A stretch of DNA of 64,000 nt from Heligmosomoides polygyrus polygyrus (Eukaryota > Nematoda > Chromadorea > Rhabditida > Heligmosomidae): positions 39,021,975 through 39,085,974 of the forward strand of contig OX377204.1 in the NCBI GenBank assembly GCA_947396885.1. Direction: 5' to 3'. Positions 56,283-64,000 of this stretch are shown in pieces. Made by a program: the position numbers and the translations under genes. The notes beneath the pieces were generated by a model, which was given only the letters and a program-made list of their open reading frames with translations, searched no databases and was not told where the DNA came from. The first letter of the stretch is position 1, and each line of letters opens with the position of its first letter.

Positions 56283-57109
56283 AGAAATGGACAGAAAAGA
56301 CTAGATTTTCTTATCTCCAACAAGGGATTGGTCCAATCTCAATTCGGTTGCTTCGGTTGCTCCTAAACAGGATAAATGCAAAAGCCGTGTTTTTTGTGGT
56401 CTACAGTAGACCACAAGCACATTCGAATCTAAAAAAGACGAAAAGATTTTGGTCGGTCAAAGTAGGTTTCTATGCGGCCAAAATTTGACGAAAACAACAG
56501 AAAATTTAGTTTCAGTCGCTTACCTCTTTGTGAATGAGATTATTCGAAAAATAAACTGAACAGCATTCCTCAGCTCGTTGCGAGCTTTCCAAGGATGTAA
56601 TATTGTCCGTATTCAAACTGAAAACCATTTTCACCTCTTTGGCCGCCGAAACAAATTCGCGGCTGCGCTTCGGCTCAGTGCGGGCACGGCGGCGGGCCGA
56701 AGCGCAGCCCCAAACTTGTTTCGGCGGCCGAAGAGGTGAAAATGGTTTTCAGTCTGAATACGGGCAATATTACATCTATGGAAAGCTCGCAACGAGCTGG
56801 GAAATGCTGTCCAGCTGATTTTTCGAATAAACTCATCCACAAAGAGGTATGCGACTGAAACAAATTTTCTGTTGTTTTCGTCAAACTTTGGCCGCATAGA
56901 AATCTACTTTGACCGACCAAAATCTTTTTGTCTTTTTTAGATTCGAATGTGTTTGTGGTCTATTGTAGACCACAAAAAACACAGTATTCGTACTTACCCT
57001 GCACAGGAGCAACCGAAGTTCAAAGATAGGAGAAATCCTACGCTGCATATTGAGATTGGACCAATCCCTTGTTGGAGATAAGAAAATCTAGTCATTTCTT
57101 CTCATTTCT
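56283..57109. repeat. Palindromic repeat of about 830 bp, cut by a gap
   Basis: Centre near 56685 (GGCTGCGCTTCGGC mirrored by GCCGAAGCGCAGCC). Outward, GAGGTGAAAATGGTTTTCAG, CTCGTTGCGAGCTTTCC, GACGAAAACAACAGAAAATTT, TTTGGTCGGTCAAAGTAG and TGGTCTACAGTAGACCACA are each mirrored in the other arm. At the outer edge CTAGATTTTCTTATCTCC is mirrored too. The right arm stops at the N gap. No coding potential is evident. Confidence 0.85.
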
Positions 57110-57309
57110 NNNNNNNNNNNNNNNNNNNNNNNNNNNNNNNNNNNNNNNNNNNNNNNNNNNNNNNNNNNNNNNNNNNNNNNNNNNNNNNNNNNNNNNNNNN
57201 NNNNNNNNNNNNNNNNNNNNNNNNNNNNNNNNNNNNNNNNNNNNNNNNNNNNNNNNNNNNNNNNNNNNNNNNNNNNNNNNNNNNNNNNNNNNNNNNNNNN
57301 NNNNNNNNN
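57110..57309. other. Assembly gap (200 N)
   Basis: Exactly 200 undetermined bases at the outer edge of the palindrome arm. Confidence 0.99.
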
Positions 57310-57740
57310 CTCCTAAGTCTCGCCGGAACAGAGTATGGCAATTCCTGAGTAGGGCACCTGAGAATTTCTCATAAGCTCCCTAAATGCTCACTCTACAAAC
57401 TGTCCCCCCCCCCCTCGATTGATAGGTTCGATCCCATATGCATTGTTCACGGCGCACTCTCGGAGGATGCCTGGCATTACAAAGCACTTTACGCCATGCT
57501 TGAGGTGTTCCTTGAGCATACAAGTCCTGGAATATAAGCTTCTCCAATAGCAAAAAGTCTGCCCCCGTCATTTTTGACCACCCACTGCGAAAATGCGGTG
57601 GTTTGGCGAAGCTGTATATATGGTTGTGTAGATCTCGAGGAGACGAATCGAACGGTACCAACCTTTTCTCAAAAAACCTCATATTAGAGGAATTGTGACC
57701 ATGCAACGGTTTTTGACGCCTTGCGGCCGACAACTCGTCC
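57310..57740 (-). repeat. Modular repeat, end part
   Basis: Contains the 145-bp unit (TGAGTAGGGC, TCTACAAACTGTCCCCCC, GGTTCGATCCCATATGCATT, GTTCACGGCGCACTC), then GTGTAGATCTCGAGGAGACG and GGTACCAACCTTTTCTC, the same order as 17650-18230. Confidence 0.75.
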
Positions 57741-58919
57741 GCGGCCGGCCTTCTCAATGGAGCGCAAGTTTTCAATTTTGGCCATTTTTGAACTTTCATA
57801 TGAAATGTATATACCAAACGGTAGAGCTCGATCTCCTGAGCTCAAATCTATTCTTGGTTTTTCAAACGGATGACTTTTGGGTGAGTTATAGCAAAAGGAC
57901 GCAAAAACCGCAAAAGTGCGGTTTTTTCGGCGTCTATTCAAAAGACGCGTCCGGTACTGTACCAGAGAGGGGGCGTACCCTAATCTCATATTGGGGTTCC
58001 TATCTTCCCCAGAGGTTTTGTTTTACAATGTACCTAGTATCCTCACGGAACGAATGAGGGACTCCGCTCAACAGAGAATGTTCTCGCGAGCAGGCCACCT
58101 ATTCGCAACATTAATACAATTTTTGAAACTTTTATTCATTTTATTGTGAGTGGAGGTTTATAGATTCTTTGGAAGTCATTAATACTTTTCTAGGGCAAAT
58201 TTTTATTTTGCTCCTTTTAGAGGGCGTTTAGTATAGCCTGCAAGGGTTTTTTTGACTTCTGTTATGTTCATTTTGGATTCGGAGGTGTTCAGCTTAGGAA
58301 AGTGTGCAAAATGACGTGAAAATGTATGTCGGCTGCTTGCTTGCTCAAGTAACCTGCCTTTCCTCCAAAGACCTCTCCAACAATGAACTTCTCTCCTGTG
58401 GTGCGCTCTTCATACCGTACGCATCGCCAACACCCAGAACGCATAGCAGAGCATTGCATGCGGTTGTCGACCATCTTGAGTTGCTTCCAGTTATACCAAA
58501 ACGTTGGAGTACGTCGCTGCTGATGTGTCCATTTTCGCCTTATTCTTAGTCAGGACAGGCCAAATGGTTCAGATCCCTGAACAGGGTAGCGTTCTAACCG
58601 CCCATGAACCACGAGTAGAAATCTAGGTAGCTTTGACAAAATTGGGAAAGGACAAAATTGCTAAATGCACCTTCTGAACTTCTGACCTGCTAACATGGTT
58701 CGTGTCTACTATTAGGCCGTTATGAAAATGCATGTTAAGCTATATTTGAGCGAAGCCTATAGTTTGACAATATTTGGGTGGAGCAGTTGACCTTCATGAG
58801 AGATTGGTCATGAATTTAATTCCCATTGTTGGGACTTTTCTGCACGCTTTTGTTCACCCTCAATTAAGCCACTTGATCCTATTTACAACACATGTATCAC
58901 CTGCATTACCCGATGATCA
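57741..58919. other. No recognised gene
   Basis: A small hairpin (AAAAACCGCA-AAAG-TGCGGTTTTTT) lies at about 57902-57926. Otherwise nothing recognised. Confidence 0.4.
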
Positions 58920-59580
58920 CCGAGATGCTCGATGGTGTGCCAGCAACGTCTTCATTTATCACTTCTCGTGCGAGAGTGGTTCAATGAATTCGCCTCGAAC
59001 GAGAGCTACGAAGAGCATTACGTCATTCGTTCATATTTTTCAAGAGAGAGTCCGTCCAGTGCGTTGGTGGACTTCAAGCGTTGACGAGGCTTGAAACTCC
59101 GGGCTTCTCTCACTTGTGTGAGTTGTGCCACTCCGAGCATCGTCCTCTCGATTCCACGCTGCGCGACGCTGATCGCGTGTTCATCCTGCTTTCGTACGGC
59201 CCAGGTATCTGACGCGTAGAAGGAACAGTGCAGTCGAACAAGTCAGCACGAAACGGGGGGATCTTCATCTTCATCACGACATCTTCGACTGTTAGACGCT
59301 CCGAAAGACTTGCGTTGACTCGTGCCTAGCTCCGGTACTGGGTTGGTGGCCATATTGACCTCGTGCCCAGATGCACGTTTCTAGAATAGTACGAGATGTT
59401 CGCGACCCTGGTAGAAATGGGTACGGGATTGTTGGGCTACCGAAGAAAGTTAGCTTGATGTCTGATGCAGGGTCACCACAGATTACGCCTCCTCTCTGTA
59501 GCCAATGATGAAGCAGTCCATTCTTACACTATCGAAGCGATCGAAGGAACATTTTTGAGGTGTTCCAAACCTGAGTTGGT
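58920..59580 (-). pseudogene. RTE LINE 3' fragment
   Basis: The minus strand reads, with frame changes, LGHEVNMATN-type thumb residues (about 59370), TVEDVVMKMKIPPFRADLFD (about 59280), and KQDEHAISVAQRGIERTMLG (about 59190-59130). A short gap follows, then HWTDSLLKNMNE and a RIHWTTLARE-type end (about 58990-58930). This is the last 200 residues of an RTE ORF, shortened internally near 59090. Upstream, the match fades near 59580. Confidence 0.7.
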
Positions 59581-60547
59581 GATTATCAACACACTCTTCC
59601 CTGCTCTTTCGGCATTTCAAAAGGTTTCTACAACTACGGTTATGAATCACCCACTGTCACTGCCGTACATTGATTATTCCTAGGCTCAGGAAGCCGTTAT
59701 CGGAAGGTCGCGTACAGGAATGAGGAAGCGAGGGTGACGCTGGCGAGTGCGCACCACCGACTTCACCCATGCTGTGTGCATAGGAGTGAGTTGTGATCAC
59801 GAATCTGACAACCGTACCTGATTTTTGGCCGATTACAGTAAGTAACGGTAAACACTGATGAGGAAAGGTGATGAAAGCAGGACTAGTGGTTCCCATCTAA
59901 TTTTGCGAATAGACATTGTTTGAGGTGCTGGTTTGGTATCTTGCTTAAGTGAAATGCTTATATCATCGGAGACACCATTCAAGGATAAAACCGCCTGAAG
60001 GCTTCGGCTAAGTCGTGATAAGCGTCTTCAATCCCAACATACTTCGGTGCTCTTTAGAGCCTGTAACTAAATCCTCTCTGTTATTCCAAACGCAGTTTCA
60101 ATTCAAATCAGTAGCAAAGTCAAGTTTCCGAAAACACCATGAGAATAGCAAAACCATCGACTCCAGAGCGATTTATTTGTATTTACTAGTCTGCGTCAAC
60201 ACCTACAAAACGCTCTTGTAAACCATAGCGCACCGCTACCGCCATATAGTCGTCCCTTTTGTGAATTCAATACTGAGTTTTGAAGCATTGCCCTAGTGTG
60301 AGCTCTCACCTACTCTAAACTTCGAGGTCCTTCGAAGGCTTCTTCGCGGTAACTCAGATTAAGCATCCGTAACCATATAACAGATATACATTACTCGAAG
60401 GCCACCTACGTTAAAGGACATTTGCTGAAGATAAAAATATACGGTACAATAAGTGGGAATCGATACGGCAGATGCATATTTGCTCCAGGGGTCGGTTTCA
60501 TCAACCACTTACGTAACTTAACAAAGAATTCACAGGAGAAAGCTCAG
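59581..60547. other. No recognised gene
   Basis: Contains one unit of the TACGGTAGGT-type repeat at about 59780-59880. Nothing else recognised. Confidence 0.4.
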
Positions 60548-60593
60548 ATAACGCGGCTTATTGCTCACCATATCGCTTGATAAGCCGCGCTAT
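60548..60593. other. Hairpin, 14-bp stem
   Basis: ATAACGCGGCTTAT and ATAAGCCGCGCTAT form a stem with one mismatch around an 18-base loop. Weaker mirror similarity extends about 45 bp on each side. Confidence 0.5.
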
Positions 60594-61827
60594 CAGGGAT
60601 TTCGGCTGTAATTTTCTCTGTTAACTTGCTGTAAGTTGTTGATGAATACGGCACCAGGACGGGTGTTGCTTGCATGCTCAGAGTTTCATTTCACTCTTCC
60701 GAGATGGTTCTCCTTCCATTTGGTGCAGTGTTGATTGTAACCTCGTAAACAATGCTGACAAAGCCTACAATACTAAGGGAAAAGTATACGATAACTGAGC
60801 TAAGGAGGGAAGAGTTTCTGAAGGCAGTTTTTTCTGCATTACGACTTCACATGAGCAATTGTCGCGAAAAGTGATCGGAATACTAAGGTTTGTGATCTGT
60901 TATCACTTATTTATTTTTGCTGCATTACCACCTTTCGATTGTTTGTTCACTTCCGCAAACAACGGTCACGAACAAAACAAACACAAAACACAACTTGTTG
61001 TTTGCATTGGGAGGGTCAGGATATAGATTTCGTATGGATATGACGTTTTTTCCTCCGATTAAATATAGTAGAGAATAGTGGCTGATAAGGAAGTTACGAG
61101 GTTTCTATTAATTGCGCTATGTTTGACTTCTAGCTGCCTTAACAGTTCTATATAGCTGTCATCTCAATGCATCGACAGCTTCAGAAATACGCGGCTGTTC
61201 TTAAGATGTGTTTGTTTGAGTCTAGGAGAGAATATTCTTTGCTTAGCTAGCTAGCTAGCTAGAAAGGATTCGGAGTTGGTGAAGGTTGGCATGCTGCGGT
61301 CTACCCAGTACTACGCCTATATTAGAAATGTTAACCAGGACCACTTTGCACGCGAAGGGCAGGAACTTCAAGACCTAGTAAGGCGTCCCAAATAGAGGGC
61401 TCGCTCCTCTCGACGGTTTTTTGCCGCCTTTCGCTTTTCGACCTCATTCAACGTTGAGGTTGCAGCTCCAGTTTCAAACAGGACGAGGCGTCGCCAGACG
61501 AGTGGGCAATTGGTCTTCCAACGGTGAAACACTCATCCGGTTGCCGTCAGTTACGCGATCGCAGTCACAGCTTACACTGTTCTGCTGCGGTGTTTTCTCT
61601 TCTTGCTTCGACTGGTTCGCTTCCTCAGCTGACCTTGCCAACGCGGGAAAAACCATTGTATTTCATTCACACCACCTTCGCCAATTTACACTCACGGTTC
61701 GCTATCGATAGCGGACACGCCATCAGCGTTGCTTCGCGCCTGCACTTGTTGCTGCCACGATTGGAACATCGAGTTATTCCCTCGCAGCTTAAGGACTCTC
61801 GCGAGTTAGCGCACTCGAGAGAGATGC
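60594..61827. other. No recognised gene
   Basis: A short (AGCT)n run is at about 61244-61262. The stretch 61400-61830 is richer in G+C and has open frames in several frames, none with a recognised motif. Confidence 0.4.
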
Positions 61828-62085
61828 TGCCTGTCGTGTACACTCAGAATCGAGGTTCGTGGTTCGGTTTTGTCCAGGCCAACTAACCCTTTACCCTTCA
61901 AAATCGGTTAATTGATGATAGCTTTGACAGCAAAGAAAAAAGCACCAAGAACGGTTGGTCACTGAGAGTCAGTGGACAAGCCAAATGCGCATACAAATGG
62001 CCTTCATCACAATGTTCCGTCGAAGTAGAATGCGTGGTGCATCCTAAGAAAATTGATTAACGCCAACCTTCTTCAGTCGACTTCA
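61828..62085 (+). repeat. tRNA-derived SINE copy
   Basis: Family blocks in order: GGTTCGTGGTTCGGTTTTGT (B-box region), CCAGGCCAACTAACCCTTTA, GAAAAAAGCACCAAGAACGG, GTAGAATGCGTGGTGCATCC and TTGATTAACGCCAACCTTCT. The A-box end is degraded. Confidence 0.7.
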
Positions 62086-62794
62086 GAAGTTCTCATCGTC
62101 GCCCTAAACCGTGCTAGTTCCTACGCCTGCTTTGACTTTCTAGCTCATGTTTCTGGAACAGCAAGATGTGATGGTTTTTCCCAGACGATTGATCGGTTTT
62201 TCGTCGCTTTTACACATTGATTTTTAGAGCTTACAAATATATCTAGACGTCGAATTGCGCCGTATAATTCTCGCGACAGACCTTCTCTCTTCTATGACAA
62301 ACAGCTTTCTATTGAGCAACTTAACCCCTTAAAGTCTTTTGTAGCTTGAGCTTCTCGCGAGGTATCAGCAGGCCTTCACTAACAACATTTCGACAATGCG
62401 GCCTTCTTCAGAGCCTGAAAGGATAGATGCGATCAGTTGTGACCACCCCCTCGTCGCCACAACTACATATTCGGGCAGATGCACGAGGGGAAGGCACTTC
62501 ACTCAGTCCTTTTGGCAACGACGAAGGTAAAATTGAAACTGCACTGTTTCACGGTGACTACAAACAGGGCCAGCGTATGAGATGACCTTTCTGTGGGGCT
62601 TCCTTCCTGGGCAAGGCTACCGTGATTGCGTTTGTCTAGCGATGCCCTCCTCTTCCAGAACGGATCCCTCTATTCAGCATCACTTCGTGACAGCCTTTTT
62701 GAACTCGTAGTCAGAAGATATCGAGTACTCCACCTTACAAGAGTTCAATTACATACGGAAGCTATGATGGCATCAGTTCCTACCAAGGCGTTTA
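62086..62794. other. No recognised gene
   Basis: Nothing recognised. Confidence 0.4.
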
Positions 62795-64000
62795 TTGGGT
62801 TGTTCAGAAAGTAATTACTATTTTTGAGCGTTTCACAAAAGTTACTTCCTCTTAATGAAGCAACATCAGTCAATGATATATTGCCCGTTTTGCTGAATTG
62901 CCTTTTGCCATCTTTGTCGTAGTACCTCTCTCACAGAACTTCTAATCTTTCTCGGCTAAAAACAGGGCCACATAAGATCTGATATCTTAATCTTCCGTGA
63001 GGGTTTTCCCATTCAAGTAGTTCTGTAACGATCGGAATAAGTGGTAGCGCAGGATCAGGCGATGTGGCGGATATGGCATTAATTTCCAGCCAAGCTCCAA
63101 TAATTTTTTCCGAGTCGCCAAAGACGCATGAGACCTAGCACTGTCCTGGTAGAACACTACTCCTCTGCGATTCGCCAATTCTGGTCGCTTTTCCTTTATT
63201 GCTTCATCCAATTCCATCAGTTGTCGACAGTAGAGGTCCGAATTGACATTCTGTTTCTTTGGAAGCACTTCGAAATATATCACACTGTGGTTCCACCAAA
63301 TTGATAGCATGGCCTTAATTTGATGAAGACAAGCATTGGGCATCCTTTGAGCAGGTTCATCCGGTTTTGACCATGACCGTTTACGAGTGACATTATTGTA
63401 AACAAACCATTTTTCATCACCAGTTAGTACTGGCGTCAAAAATGGATAGTCTTTACTGCGTTTGAAGTGCAGGTCGCAGACGTTGATTCGTTGCGTCAAG
63501 TGGATTTCCTTCAAATCATGGGGCACCCAACACATCCAGCTTCTTTATCAGTCCAAGCTTCTTCATATCATTGTGAACTATTCCAATAAATGCGTTGGTC
63601 TTCTCAGCGAGCACTCGTACGGTTGTGTGGCGATCAGCTTCGATCAATGCCATCAAATGATCTTCATCGGTGCCTACTGGATGGACGGAACGTTGCTCAT
63701 CTTTAAGCGAAAATTGCTAGAACGAAGTTTCGCGAGACACTTTTCGCACTTCTGTGAAATGGCATCGACACCATGTGTTTCACATATATCGTAGAAAGTA
63801 TCAGCAGCTCTTCTGCCACTACGGAAGTAGAAAAGCAAGATGTGCCGAAAATGCTCCTTCTGAGATCTATGTTCAAACTAATCCTGAAAACAATAGTAAA
63901 GTTAAAAGTAATCTAATGGCAGTGCATGAATGCAAACGACACAAGTACAAGATATATACATATTTCAGATAAGAACAAATAACAGTGGCAAAAACGTTTC
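62795..64000 (-). mobile_element. mariner element, running off the window
   Basis: The left end TTGGGTTGTTCAGAAAGTAA follows a TA at 62793-62794. The minus-strand transposase occupies most of the interior, and the last bases of the window (AAACGTTTC) resemble the start of the matching inverse sub-terminal sequence, so the right end should lie within about 50 bp beyond 64000. Confidence 0.75.
62990..63900 (-). pseudogene. mariner transposase, nearly complete but frameshifted
   Basis: N-terminal helix-turn-helix: HILLFYFRSGRRAAD-type near 63850 and CEKCLAKLRSSNFRLKDEQR near 63740. Then DHLMALIEADRHTTVRVLA-type second helix-turn-helix (about 63650). The frame 63535-62987 then gives WVPHDLKEIHLTQRINVCDL, TGDEKW with the first catalytic Asp (about 63415), RKRSW, MLSIWWNHSVIYFEVLP and FYQDSARSHAS with the second Asp (about 63140). 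Where SPDLAPSDYH is expected it reads PPHRLILRYHL, so the third Asp is lost through small indels. LNGKTLTED ends this frame and the C-terminus continues in other frames to about 62880. Confidence 0.9.

Noticed and set aside
61421..61886. Overlapping frames on both strands as a gene
   Set aside because: No motif, and the downstream end of one frame runs into a SINE, so it cannot be an intact coding sequence.

Overview
This window looks like intergenic or intronic DNA from an animal genome, most likely a parasitic nematode of the strongylid (hookworm) type. That is an inference from three things: many degenerate mariner/Tc1 elements, RTE-type LINEs of a kind I associate with strongylid genomes, and one host gene with a short (71 bp) intron. 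I see nothing bacterial or viral. Two runs of exactly 200 N (15356-15555 and 57110-57309) mark assembly gaps, both inside repeats.

Host genes are nearly absent. The only convincing one is the 3' end of a gene for an MCFD2-like EF-hand protein: two exons at 50124-50221 and 50293-50411 (+), with a poly(A) signal at 50549. A possible exon lies at about 994-1490 (-).

Almost everything else that can be read is transposon. Layout: 4.78-5.73 kb, internally deleted mariner. 6.0 kb, SINE. 7.46-11.7 kb, a run of four terminal-inverted-repeat elements, one a palindrome and one a DD37D-type element. 11.96-12.42 kb, palindrome. 13.5-18.3 kb, a large modular repeat with inverted arms, followed by a SINE and a foldback Tc-like element (18.68-19.59 kb). 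22.3-23.0 kb, a 98-bp hairpin and a mariner fragment. 23.4-28.7 kb, an RTE LINE split by a 4,037-bp, nearly symmetrical foldback element with a perfect 8-bp target duplication. 29.25-33.40 kb, a mariner hit by two retro-insertions, one a 2.7-kb RTE. 35.3 kb, SINE with target duplication. 38.3 kb, RTE fragment. 39.1-41.7 kb, two mariner relics, one carrying a palindromic tRNA-like insertion. 43.2-45.1 kb, foldback and palindromic repeats. 45.8-49.1 kb, an RTE whose centre is replaced by the modular repeat. 50.1-50.6 kb, host gene end. 51.13-53.45 kb, second RTE copy with a (GAA)n tail. 56.3-58.0 kb, palindrome, gap and modular repeat. 58.9-59.6 kb, RTE 3' fragment. 61.8 kb, SINE. 62.8-64.0 kb, a fairly complete mariner running off the window.

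The elements do not work together as a pathway; the window records successive insertions. Its distinctive property is the number and size of inverted-repeat (foldback) structures, about ten, from 32 bp to 4 kb. Target-site duplications allow several insertion orders to be read directly: the foldback element after the RTE at 23-28 kb, RTE after mariner at 29-33 kb, and tRNA-like insert after mariner at 39-40 kb.
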